Origin: Certhia americana
Taxonomy: Eukaryota; Chordata; Aves; Passeriformes; Certhiidae
Assembly (NCBI GenBank): GCA_018697195.1
Contig: CM031857.1
Location: 92,407,631 to 92,471,630 of the forward strand
Direction of reading: 5' to 3'
DNA length: 64,000 nucleotides
Position numbers and translations under genes: made by a program. The notes beneath the pieces were generated by a model. It was not told where the DNA came from. It searched no databases and worked only from the letters and a program-made list of their open reading frames with translations. Shown here one piece after another: positions 1 through 12,000 of this stretch. The number at the start of each line of letters is the position of its first letter. Position 1 is the first letter of the stretch.

Positions 1-530
1 CTGTTACCATGGGATGTGCTTAAAATAGCTATTCCTTTGGATTACAAATAAATACAATTTCTATACGTTGCTTATGAAATCAAACAATGTTTCATATTGA
101 GTTGAAATAGAAATGCTCTGCAAAGAGCAAAAGGGTAACAAGGAGTGCAAAAAAAATTTTTGGTCAATATGCATATTTTGTTTGATGATTTGAAAGAAAG
201 TCTCCATTTGAATTTAGTTTATCTTTTAAACATTCTTTAAAATGTTCTGAACATTTACAAATGAAAATGTGATTTCTGTGTCAACATTTAATTGCACTCC
301 TGCATGTACTGAAACAAAACACCCTGTTTTGCTTTTCAATATATCTTGCATTTTTTATTTGAAATAGATTCTGAGGAAGACCTTTCACTCTTCCCAAATC
401 TCAGATTTTGTGTAGAATGCAAATACAAAAGTGGAGCTTCTTGCTCATGGGAAAGTTATCTAATCTCCATCCACCAGTTCAAAAAGATCTCTGATGTTGA
501 TTAAACATGTATAAACAGAACTTAGGGGAC

Positions 531-551
531 AAAAAAAAAAAAAAAAAAAAA
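531..551 (+). repeat. Poly-A tract (21 A)
   Basis: An uninterrupted A run followed by GCGCATATT. It may be the tail of an old retroposed sequence, but nothing recognisable precedes it. Confidence 0.9.
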
Positions 552-2089
552 GCGCATATTTCAGTCAAAAAAGAAAAGTGTCAAGACAAATGTACTAAAG
601 GACAGCAATTAGCAACCAACATAACTATCACACTATCCACTACATGGTTAATTGTCAATGTAGCCCAGGTAAAGTAATGTTCATGAAATAAAACATTAGG
701 TCATAAAAGAGGTATCAGGTTTCAGACTGACACAAGTTCAAGTTCTGTCAAGCAAACCTGTACACTGCCTGCCTTTGCTAGTGAACTCAAAAGATTGTGG
801 GCCTATTTGTTGCTAACAGTACATGCAACTAAGCCTTATACCCAAGATTTAGGTGCCTATGGAACAATATCAAGACTTCAGGCATTTGTGTATGCTGGCA
901 AGATCTTGTAAGGCTGAGTTTTAAAAGTATAAACTTAAACAAAAGCATGCATTTGAAGCCACCCTCACACACGTGCAAAAGAAAACTATTCATGTATCTG
1001 GAAGCAGAATTTAGCTTCACACTGTTAAACAGATTTTACAGTAACACTTTTCCTGTCTTTTGCCAATGGAGCTGCTCTTCTCTACTACCCTGACTAGAGA
1101 CTTGATTACAGCATTGAAATAATGAAGAGTGTCATCCTGTCCCATGTATAGTCTTATTAATATCATAGGCACTTCATTTTAAAATCTGTTACCATTACAA
1201 ACACCTCCTCCAAATACCTTCCCTCAGAACGCAGCTTTTCCTTTGGGAATTTTCTAGAGACTTAACCTTGGTCTATGAAGCAATGTGAGATTTTGAAGCA
1301 CCAATTTTTGGTACTTATATCCATTCTGCTGCAGAATCTGACTATATTTCAGAAGATATGGGATCAAGTTCACTCCCAAAGCTTTGTATATGGCAAACAA
1401 TGGAGAGCAAACAGGACATTTTCCAAACCATTTCTGTCTTTCTGACCATCAAAAAAAAAAAAAAATCCCACAAACCTTGATGTTGATCTAACAAGTATTT
1501 AGGGGTTGTCAGTCAGAGGTGGATAGTCAGCCAGGAACAAGGGATCAAATCTCTGATAAGCTCTAGGCTCTACTTGATTATAATGTCTGCTTGGTGTGAG
1601 GATGCCCCTGGGACAGTGTGAATCTTCCAGGGGAGGACACAGAAGGTGATGGCAGTGGGAGGTTTGATGAGTTGACACAGAGAACTGGATTTGGGACAGG
1701 TGAGAGGACTGAAAGGCCTGCTAAGTGCAAAGGGAGCAGAGCCCATGAGATGGCCAGATAGGTATTTATTCTGGTAGAAGGGACTGATGACCAGTGGTCA
1801 CAATTCTGTATTATACCCACCATGAGGGAAAGTAGAACAGGAGTGTCCAAGAGGGTTAACTCAAGGCAGGGAGATTGATGTCCTCGCCAACTCCATGGAA
1901 TAGGTAAGGTAAATAACATTTATAATTCCACTTGACTGGTGCTTGCCACAGAGGATGGTCAAAAGCTGTAAATGCTCTACAGAAATGCTAGAAATCTAAA
2001 GAAAAAGATTATGGAATTATACAACCCTGATAAAAAAGGCATCTAATGCTGGTGAAAGGATGGTAATCAGCAGCATACATTGACTTCCA

Positions 2090-4290
2090 TCTACTTTACA
2101 GGAACGATAGAAAATGGGATACAGCCAGGGCAAAGGCACAATTTGTGAAGGCTACAACAAAGTTACAGAAAAAAATACTCAGGGAGGAGGGGAACATTAG
2201 GAGTCCTTGTAGGTGAAAATAACAGAAAGGTATGACTTAATTTATAATTAGGATTCCTCTGTTAAAGACACCAACCACTAAATACTCAGTGCAATTAGAG
2301 AAGCTGGACAACTAGGTCAGGTAGCAATACCAACTACCCACACACTGTCAGGCACAATGCCTCATCCAGATATGATAAGGAAATAGAAGTTTTGGCTCCA
2401 CCAATTGACTTTTTCTCAGCACAATAAACACTGAGACCCATAAGAAAGAATGCTGCTCTGGGTTTAGTCTCAAGTGCTGCACAGTACCTGTTTCAAGAGG
2501 TACTATTGGGAGAACTGCTCTGCAAGAGCTTAAAAATATAACTGAATTTAATGTTGTAGTGTACTGGGATGAAGTAAGCCAAACAACTACATCACACAGA
2601 TATCCAATTTCAAGAAGGGGAAATACATAAAAATCACAAAAATAGTAAAAGCCTGGAAAAGCAGTCAAAAAGGCAAGAAGCCTAAAGCAACCTGGAGGCT
2701 TTTCAAAAACACTGTATTAAAAAACCCAGTAAACTATATGTCACATATCAAAAAGAAAGTAAAATGGTCCAATAAAAACCCTGAACAGCTCATAAAAAAA
2801 ACTAAGGAGGCTATTGCAGGCAAAAGGGTTGGCATTTAAAAAATTGCTGAAATGAACAGGAAAGCCCATAAAAAACAGATCAAGAATAAATGGCAACTAG
2901 GATGGCTAAAAATAAATGAGAAAATTTTGCAGAAGATAATCAAGCTGATAGTAAAAAGTTGTTTAAAGGAATACAAGAAGCCATCAAGGGAAATAGCAGT
3001 ACCACATGATGCCAAGGGTACATAAGGGGCACTTGGGGATAATAAGGCCATAGCAGAGAAACTTAGTGACTTCTCTGCAGAGGTCTTTACAGCTGAAGGT
3101 ACTTGAGATAGTCTCAAATCCAAGCTATTCATTGAGACAAAATAATTTCAGATAAATATGAAGAAAGTAGTAGATAAAACAGGTAAGGCAGGTGTTACTA
3201 AGTGAACATGGGTGGGGACATTAACTTGTGACTTCTGAAGGAACTTAAATATGAAACTGCACAACTGCTGAAGTGTGTAACCCAACATTACAAACTGCCA
3301 CTGCACCAGTGGGCTGGTGCCAACCAAGCTTCCATATGGAAAAAGGGGCTCAAGAGGAGACTTTGAGAACTGTTGGCTAGTTTATTTGACTTTCCTGCTT
3401 GGCAAGGCAGTAGTCCACCTTAAGGAACACAGTAACTGAGCTCAAGGATAAACATGGTAAAGCAAACCTTAGTGACTATAATATATTTGGACTTTCAAAA
3501 CTGTTTTTATAAAACGCTTATCTGAAGCTTTTAAAATAAATTATCTTGGGGTTGTAAGAGAGGGGCTCTTATGGCGTGAAGGCTGTTAAAGGATAGGAGG
3601 AAAAGAATAGTACCTGATGGTCACATTTCAAAACGAAGCCATAACACCAGTGGGTCTTAGACAAGCTGTAACCGGTTTTTGCAAAGATTCCAATAGTGTT
3701 CTAAAGAAGAGACTGAACTGTGAAACATCTGAGTCTATAGAAGATACTAATCTCTCTTAGGTTGTTATATATGATGCTGGTGATGAGGAATGGGGAGATC
3801 TGATGATTTCCCATGCTGAGAGTTCCAGAAGGATCCCACCAAACTGGATGGGTACAGTTCTGGTCTCTCACAGAAGAGTGAGTAAAGGGACTAAAGGCTA
3901 GAGTGTTACCTTCAAAAGAGAACCTAAAAAGGCTGTGACTCATCCTTTTGGACAAGAGAAAGCTGAGAGGGAATATAACTGAGATTTACAAAATTAGGCA
4001 AGCAGTGAGTAACCTAAACACATAGGTACTTGAAATCTCACAGTACTAGAAATAGGGTGTATTTGATGAAAACAGAGGGAGTGTTGCTTAGAACAGGTCA
4101 GACAGTGATTTATATAATTTATATAATTTGAGTAGTGCCACAGGAGGTTGCAAAGACAAACAGTTACAGTAGCTTCAAAAAGATTAGATGAATTCAGGTC
4201 AAGATACAGATACTGAAGGAACATATAAAATGGCTTATCTTGGGTACAAAATAGGCAGAATTCTGTGCTCCCTGTAAATAGCATCTCTTA
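2090..4290 (+). mobile_element. Ancient, heavily decayed CR1-type (L3-like) LINE, 3' half of ORF2
   Basis: Several stretches keep the order and wording of the old CR1/L3 ORF2 on the + strand. At about 2850-3100 is the lysine-rich linker after the endonuclease, including phrases such as GATAATAAGGCCATAGCAGA and CTTCTCTGCAGAGGTCTTTAC. At about 3840-3870 is the region coding the CVQFW-type motif of the reverse transcriptase end (ACAGTTCTGGTCTC). At about 3965-3995 is GAGATTTACAAAATTA, and at about 4130-4190 is the terminal GTGCCACAGGAGGTTG segment. All frames are broken by stops and indels, and the middle reverse-transcriptase part is hard to follow. The long minus-strand frames over this interval are shadows. 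The left boundary is uncertain; related sequence may begin near 1.6 kb. Confidence 0.65.
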
Positions 4291-7200
4291 CCACCACTGT
4301 TGGGAACAGAATAGTGAGCTAGATGAAAACTAAGAAGATGCTTCTAATGTTATTATTTTGTGGAGGGGAAAAAAAGGAAAAAAAGAGTAAATATCATATT
4401 TCATCAGATATATCAGTTTTTACCAACAGACTTACAAGGAGCTACTGCCATTATACCATCTTGGAAGTTAGTTAATTGTGATATATAAGAATTACACAAA
4501 CAGTTGATAAAACTGTTTTATTTAATTTAAACATTTCCCTCTAATATAATAATGGAGTTGACTTTAGAATATTTATGTGTTCTATTTTGTTGTTTGTTTT
4601 TAATTACAAAGAAACACATCTAGATCTAGCCCATGTGTTAAACTTGTACAAAAAATGCTTGCAAGTAAATATCACACACTAGATTTCCCAACTGTATAGC
4701 ATCCAAAAGCAGACAGAAGTAAATATAGGTGTACTGGTAATAGCTTATCCTTGGCCACTGCATTGGTGAAAGCAATACAACAGATATCTGTGAAGGAGTT
4801 CTAGTGAACACTCATGTCAGTCTAGGTTAAAAAGGAATGTTTGGGCATTCCCCTAAAGTGGCCTTTATGGAGGGACACAAAGCTGTCTTTTACAGTTTCC
4901 ATCATTCCAGCCCCTTACAAAAACAATGGCTTGAGCACTGTTAGACGCTTGACTTGCAAAGTACAAAAGAGTGCAATTTCTCACTCCAGAGAAAGATCAA
5001 AAAGATTTCTACTCACTTCCACTTTCTTTAAAGCCTTCAAGGCTGGTTATGAAGTGAGGCTGATTATGAACTTCAATGGGTCAAACAGTTGGCCATTGTA
5101 CTGAATGAAGTTATCGTTTCCTACATAAGTGCATTAATGTTTAACAAATTTTAAGGCACATATATTGTTCTCTGAGCAATGTATGGTTTGCAAAGAACTA
5201 TAAATCTCAATTTTTAGGAGTTGCAATAAAAATCTCGAGGAAAAAGAAAGAAAACCAGATGCTTTTAATTTTAATTTTTTTTTTTTTAATTCCTTTAATC
5301 TTGGCTTTCCATTTAATTCAAAACAGAATTTTGATACCACATCAGTGTTTCCCTTTACTCTTTTCCCTCTTACCCAGGCATCTGTGTACTCCTTACATCA
5401 TGTTCTCCAAATGTAGCTCAGGGAAAGGGTGAGTCTGTTGTGGGAGGGCAATTTAGGAGAAGGTGCCATAGAAGAAAACGAGAAGATGAATCTGTCTCAG
5501 GGAGAATCTACCTTCTCACTCTGCATCCTCCACTGAGGTTTATACTATGGTTTCTTGTCATGTGGATTTGAACACTCCTTCAGGAGCTTTGATTTGCACT
5601 GCAACTCCACTGAGTTTTTGCCACTGAGCTGTGAGGAGGGGAGATGAGGCTGATGCTGGACCCCAGACTTGGCTCCTGCAGCCCCAGCTCCAACCATCTA
5701 TCTAGATGCAAGGTAAGATATTTGTAGCCAGCTAGCAACAAATACAACTGGAAGATAAGTAGGCTGCAGTGAAAAAGAACAAAGACTAGAGTGTCATTAA
5801 AGACTGGGAAAAACAAAACCAGCTTGCACAAGGAACTTTACTCTTTCTACTATGAAGATGTGAACACAAAGTAGGGGATCATGTATGGCCCGAGAAACAT
5901 TTCTTTAGAGAAACTTCTTCAAGAAACAACCCAGCATTTGCTGGGAGTTGCAAAACACAGTTATAAGCAATGTCCTGATTCTCTAAACATTTGGATTTGA
6001 ACAGCTTTCCTTTTGGGAATGAAGAAGAAAGTGCCCTTTGCAGGTGTCCTCACAGCCCTGGGAGCAGCTCAGCTGAGAGGCAGGAGGTTGCAGGCTAGAT
6101 GCTGCTTTTGCTTAGCTGCAGCAGCTCCCCCACCACTACAGTGTGCAGACGATGCTTTTGCTGTGTTATTTTTCTGTCCCCACTGGATTTCAGCTGTGTC
6201 TGAGCCCAGTGGAAGTTGCAGAGTCAAGCTCAGCCAAAATAGAGTAGATGAAAACCTAAACCCACATACCTCTCTCCAGCAGGCCTGCTAGGTGGATGCA
6301 CTGATTTGTGCTTGGTTGCCTTTTGCCCCTAGAAACTGCCCTGTGAAGTAGGATTCAACTGTTGTGTGCCTTTGTGCCCATCCTTACCAAGTCCTGAACC
6401 AAAAGCAGTGTAGACAGTAGCTCAGGACTTCAAGGTGCCCTGTACCTGGAGACCTGGCACAAATCACCAAAGCCTGGATGAATCTCTAGACATCTTGACA
6501 GTGCCTCTCTGTCTCCAGCATAGAGCCCCAGGAGATATCAGTGGGCATATTTTGCAAAAAACCCTTCTTTAAAAACAAAAGTTATTGGACTAAGACAAGA
6601 AATAAAGGCAAGCATCCTTCCTTAAATGCTGTATCTTAAGACTACAACTGAAGCAATGACAACAAATGAAGTAGAAGCACATAGAAATAAAGAGCAGGCA
6701 TTTCTTCAGACCTTTACTCCTTTCATAGTTTGCAAATGTTTTTAACACTTCAAGGAATTCTACATTCAACAGATGCTGATGTGCATTCAGTAGCAGCAAT
6801 CCAAGGAAAATGCTTTTAACTGGCCTGGTTTTAGACCTGTCACAAACAGAGAGTGAATTTCCAGAGGATGGCAGGGCTGACAGCTGGCTGCAGACTCTTG
6901 CAGTGCTGTTCCTGCTTGTGTTGCAGGCGCCCTGCAAGTGACAGCTCAGTGGCACCTGGGCTGGAGAGTCACTGCAGAAGCAGGCTCTGACAGACTGCTT
7001 CAGGCACTCTGACAAGTGCAAACACGCAGTACATCTATTGTGCATGCAATGAGTCACCTCGAACAGAAAATGTGTGCTGTGCCAGATTATACAGAGGTTT
7101 TGTGAAAATAAATATTCCCATTGAGGATTAGCATGAGACCAGAAGTTATGCCAAATTTGACTAGACTCTAAAGGCCAATCTTGTTCCTTAAACCAGATGT

Positions 7201-8623
7201 TTAACAGGGATTGTGACATCTGAAGAGATCAGCAGACACAAAATATAGGCAGTGTATGCTAAATTAGAATGAGGTGTATCATTTCAAAGAGGTAAAATAC
7301 AGACATAAAATATGGTTTTTGAAGTGTAAAATTCTGTAAATCCCTTTTTCCATTACTTTTTCACATCTTGCACAATTAACCACAAGCAGTAAAATATAAT
7401 TTATGTTTTGTAGCATATCCATTTACTCTTTTTGAGTATCTATTTAAATGTAGGCCAACCTCATTAGTAAGTGTAAGGGTTACTTATTTCCCTGAAGTAA
7501 AACTGACAGTGGTAAGCAAGTACACAAAATCTGCTCTTGCTTTCCCAATCTAGATAGGAAGCAACTCGCAGGGAGCTTCTTGTCAGTGGCACCTGACTGA
7601 TTCTCCGTGGTATTTTCACATTTTCAGCTTTTCTAACCTATGCAGTTAGTTTTACTTAACTCCTCCTTTTTCTTTCACATTTAGCAACTTGAAATTCAAG
7701 GTCATTCATTCAGTCAATAAGGAGCATGAAAAACATTTAAGTCACAGAAGTTGTTAGTTTTGCAACAGGTATTTTCATGAACTCCAGTGAGCATCTTACA
7801 GCATCAGTTTTTGATTTTCAGTCAAAAGTGGGGAAGTGGCAGGAGGTACTTGCCAAATTTTGTGTGCTGAATGATGAGGGTAAGGCAGTAACAGCTGGAC
7901 GGAGCCCCATGGGAAGCTGTGTCTCAGGGGAGGGCTTATTTGCCCTCAGCTTCATCAGGTTGTCACTGGGTTATTGTAATGGAAAGCAGATCAGGAGCAG
8001 CTCATGGTCAGGCCATGGGAGTATGACCATTACAGTCCCCATGGCACGGTAATCCCAGGATCATCTGACTTCCATGGAGACATCAGGACTTCTGCTGTAA
8101 ACAACAGTGTTCCTTGCCTCCCACCTACACTGTGACTTTCCTACCACCTCTCCCTCCACTCAGACGTGGAGTCAAGCTTGAGGAATGCAATGGGAATGGG
8201 AACTGATGGCTGGCTTTGTGGAGGGAAGGCAGAGAACTGAAAAATCTTAGGAGGTTTGTGATAGCAGAACAAGCACATGACCTGCTACCACATCTCTTTC
8301 CTGACCTATTCTTAGAGATGGGTGGATGGAAAAGGCTGAGTCACTGTCTCAGCTGCAGAAGACCAAGCTGTACAGAAGGAGCCTGCCAGCCAGGGCTCCA
8401 AGCCATACAGGATAGGAGCTGCCCTATTTCTCAGTGCTCTTTGTGGCAGGTGGCTAATTCCCTCCACCCCATCTCCCTTCCTCTGCCTCATTCCTCACTA
8501 GTCCTCAAAATGAAGAACAGACTATCAGCCACAACATAATGCCAGAAATTCTAAACAGTTCCCTTGCAGCAGGGATTTCAGATTTTTCAGGTGTGGTTCC
8601 CTCTTGCTTTAGTGGCACTCACA

Positions 8624-8680
8624 TAGAATCACAGAATTATTGAATAATTTAGGTTGGAAAATATTTCTAAAATCATCAAA
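8624..8680 (-). mobile_element. CR1 LINE 3'-end remnant
   Basis: The segment starts CATAGAATCACAGAAT and continues TTTAGGTTGGAAAATAT, which is the reverse complement of the usual CR1 3' terminus. Only about 55 bases are recognisable before the match fades. It lies about 300 bases from the 7S exon, inside the intron that follows it, and is in the same orientation as the host gene. Confidence 0.5.
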
Positions 8681-8985
8681 TGTGTATATCCTATGCATGT
8701 ATGTGGTATCTTTTCATCATTCTGATCTGATCAGCTTGTCATGGCTGTCAGGTCCCTTGGCCCTCATCTTTGAGCTAAGTGTCTGCTACATATCCTAACA
8801 AGGTATTCACAACAAAGTATCTCATCAAACCTATGAGCCTGTGAGAAAGTAAGATGAAACAACTTTTTCCTGGAAAAGAATAGTGGTTTTAACACTCTTA
8901 GCAGTCTAGTGCGAGTCCACTATATAATTATATAGTATTGAACTTGTATCATCAAGAACAATATACCAGAAAAAATGTTACTTAC

Positions 8986-9066
8986 ACGGCTTCCTTTTTC
9001 AGGGAAACACTGACATCCTCCACTGCAGTCTCTGCCTCCACATGGTCCTGTGTATTTCTTTCCACC
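8986..9066 (-). CDS. COL4A6: Type IV collagen alpha-6-like chain, 7S-domain exon (coding exon 3)
   Basis: This 81-base exon encodes 27 residues that open the mature chain: a GGKKY start, then [18 protein letters not shown], ending in SR just before the Gly-X-Y triple helix is expected. The four cysteines (exon residues 9, 14, 18, 20) are the conserved 7S cysteines that cross-link collagen IV tetramers in basement membrane. On the minus strand it is preceded by TTCTGGTTTGCAG and followed by GTAAGT, both near-consensus. It starts and ends on codon boundaries and joins in frame to the signal-peptide exon at 48183-48243. The CGG-DCSG-CQC pattern defines the even-numbered chains (alpha2, 4, 6). 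Phe before PEKG is like mammalian alpha6, whereas alpha2 has Tyr and alpha4 has Val and one residue less in the cysteine cluster. The KKY and KGSR parts are closer to alpha4. Collagen IV identity is near certain; alpha6 is favoured by the 39-kb upstream intron. Confidence 0.85.
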
Positions 9067-12000
9067 CTGCAAACCAGAACATATACAAAAGTTAAAAGGT
9101 ATCAGCTAGAATATCTGAAACAGCACAATCAGCTTTGATTAGCAGACTTGCTGGGAACTGCTAAAGCAAAGACCAGGATCAGATCTAGGATTTGATTTCT
9201 ATATTAAACTTCTTTAATATATGCTTAGAAGCCGCCGTGAGTGACTGTCCAGTTCTTGGAGATCAGCATCAAGAAATATAATGTTACTTCATTTATTTCC
9301 CTCCACATTTTCAAAACACTGCAGCTTGATGCTGAGCAGTATCTCACATATCTTTTTGACACATGCAATAGATATCATATCACAGAAGTGCAGCTGCTTG
9401 GATTCTTTAGGGACATGGACTAAGTCCTAGGTCATAGTGCAGCACATCCTTCTATGCATGCTCCAAATGGTTGGTGCATTTTGAAATATTTATTGGTAAA
9501 TGTAAAGGAAGATGTAGGTATCATGTTCAAAATCATGAGCCAAACTCAAGCTTTTGCCTCTTCTATGGGTGTCTATTCTGGAGGAACAAAAAATTTGCTA
9601 GCAGTCAACCACTGTGATTTAGAAGTCACTCCCAGCTTAAGTAAATGTCTTCAGTTACATCTCTCCTGCCTGACCAGAACCACGTTGGCCTGGGTCACAA
9701 ATACATGGATCACAAAATATGTACCCCTCCACACAAATCCTTGGATGGACTTCAACAGGCAGGCAAACTCAGATTATATTCCAGGCAAGTGCCTGCACAG
9801 AATGCAGCAGCCAGAGTCAGTCTTGTTCAGAAACCTGAACAGCAGAGATGCTCTGCACGCTGTGGTGTGACTTTTATAAATGAAACTTAGTGATTGGGAA
9901 TGTTGTGAAGACCAGCCTACAGCACACCTAAGTTCAGGGTTTTGAACCCCTGAAAATGACCCAGAAGCCTAATAAGTAATCTGGGAAAGGAGGAAGGGAT
10001 TTCTCATCACTGTTGCTGAACCTGACTTGGCCCACAGCAAATAATTAACACAGCCAGAAGAAAAAGAGAGAAGGACTAAGTCTAGTGGCTATAGGAAAGC
10101 AGAGCCCCTCATTCGTGGCATTTCACATGTATTGCTCCTCAGGTGAAGCCTCAAGGCAACCCAGCTGTAGGGTACAGAGTCAGGCTCTGTGTCACTTGCT
10201 CCCTTCTTGGCTAAAGCAAATGGTGCCTTCACTTTTCTGCCTCCTTCATAGCTTGTGCCCATCATCTCTTGAAAGGGGGGTGAAAGGGGTACAAAGAGGG
10301 CTCCAAAACAGGATGGGTGCTCTGAACTGCTATGCTGTTTCACAAATAGACAGTGATGCTGCCATTTCTGCCTCTAGGGCTGACTTAAGGAGCTAAAACA
10401 CAGAAAGGATGCACATCATGCATGCTTAGAATTTTTCATGTGGCTCTACGCAATCCTCTACCCAACACCTGAGTTTTTTTTCAGTCACATTTCTCAGGTA
10501 TCCATTTCTGCCTTTACACTGCCTGAAAACACAGCTCTGGGATTTGGATACCTCCCGGGCAGCCAAATGAATAAAAGGTATGGAACAGGCACCAAGCATT
10601 GCTTAAATCCTGCTTTGGTCATATTTGTACAGCAGGCTCTTAATCTTAAAACGGCAATACAAAGTTCCCCAAACAAGTTTTTAATGCTTGTCATGAGAAG
10701 GCCCATGTCTGTATCTTACGTACTTCTATATACTACAACACTTCTATTTCAGCTTTATATTAATTCCCATGTTTAATTGAAAAGGTAGGGTTTTCATACT
10801 GATAAAAGCAGTCCACCAAACTGAAACCATGCCATGACCTATTTATAGGTTAGGTGTTTTATTTGGGATATTATTTCATAGATGTAGTAGAGTTCTATGT
10901 CATGTTATGAATTCTGCTGTATGTTTAAGCTATTGTTTAGGAAATATTAAATCAAGACAATTTTATAAACTCCAGCAGTTTGCTCAGGTTGGTCCATCTT
11001 TTAGTTAAATATCTGGATGATCACAAACTCACGATTTACTTCTTATTAACCTATTTGCAGATTAAATGTGTATCTTTTTCTCAGTATCCTTCATTTTACA
11101 GAGTTTCCCCCACAGTTCCTTTTCTGAAATTGAGTGTAGTTCTATTAATTTTTATGGATGCCATATAGATGTATGGCCTGTGTGAGCATATTGCTCTGGA
11201 GGATGTGGGTATACTTTAAGGAGCACTGTGTTATATAGGGCTGCCATTGGTCACAATCAATTTTGAACTTTAAGAATCTGTTTTTGTTGGTGCTGTAAAC
11301 AACAGCATATCCCAGCCTAAATATAACAGACAGACAGTAATCTGATTATGTGAGTTTTCAGTTTCCCCTACTGAGAAAAAAGGAATACTAACAAGAAGTT
11401 TATTTCTTTAATTAGCAGAGTGACTCTAAATTTGGTGAACTGTTGTCAAGGAGAAAATAGAAAATGAATCAGAACTATGGTAAGATATTTGTGCACTTGT
11501 AAGAAAAAAATGGAGGAGGCTGCTAATGCTTATTTCAAATGGAAGTTCAAGGTCTATTGTTTGTGTACTATCCACCATCCCATATTTTAATTTGCCTGCT
11601 TTAACAATACCAGCAGCTAACATGGGGACACAATTGTTTTCTTCCACAATTTTAGGAAACTTTTTTTTTTTTTTCCTTATTTTCTCAATTTGTTTCCTTT
11701 TATGCACACAGATTCTGCAGATAATGAAAAGAAAAATCTGGAAGATTCTCCAAAGGTAGGGAACGTAATGGGAAAACATTTGAGACCAGCAGTAATATAC
11801 CTCTTCTTGATTATACCTGGGCTTTCCTTACTACCTAATCTCCACCTCTTCACTTTTCAACTGCTAGTAGAATGACTCTGGGAACTTTTAATCACATGCA
11901 GCATTTTCTACTATCTCCCACTATCTAAAGTATTTATAATTTCTTGAAGATCACTGCACTGTTGTTTGATCTTACATTATTGGAGGTTAGAGTCTGAAAC

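Larger units (their letters stand above)
1..8985 (-). other. COL4A6: COL4A6-like intron 3 (5' part; continues beyond the window)
   Basis: This is the intron downstream of the 7S exon in the direction of transcription. Scanning the minus strand for Gly-X-Y coding runs (repeating GGN-CCN patterns) gave nothing, so the next collagen exon lies left of position 1. It holds an A run at 531-551, a decayed CR1-type LINE at about 2.09-4.29 kb and a small CR1 tail near 8.62-8.68 kb. The remaining parts, including 4.3-8.6 kb, show nothing recognisable. Confidence 0.65.

Noticed and set aside
1578..3955. Several minus-strand open frames of 84-113 codons
   Set aside because: They are mostly shadows of the decayed + strand LINE; its A-rich sense strand leaves the reverse strand open.
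6590..7219. 209-codon open frame on the minus strand
   Set aside because: The peptide has no recognisable domain, the codon use looks random, and no splice partners or repeat signature support it. It lies within the COL4A6-like intron, so I treat it as chance.
8938..9138. Plus-strand 66-codon open frame over the 7S exon
   Set aside because: The minus strand carries the conserved cysteine motif flanked by correct splice sites, so the plus-strand frame is a shadow.
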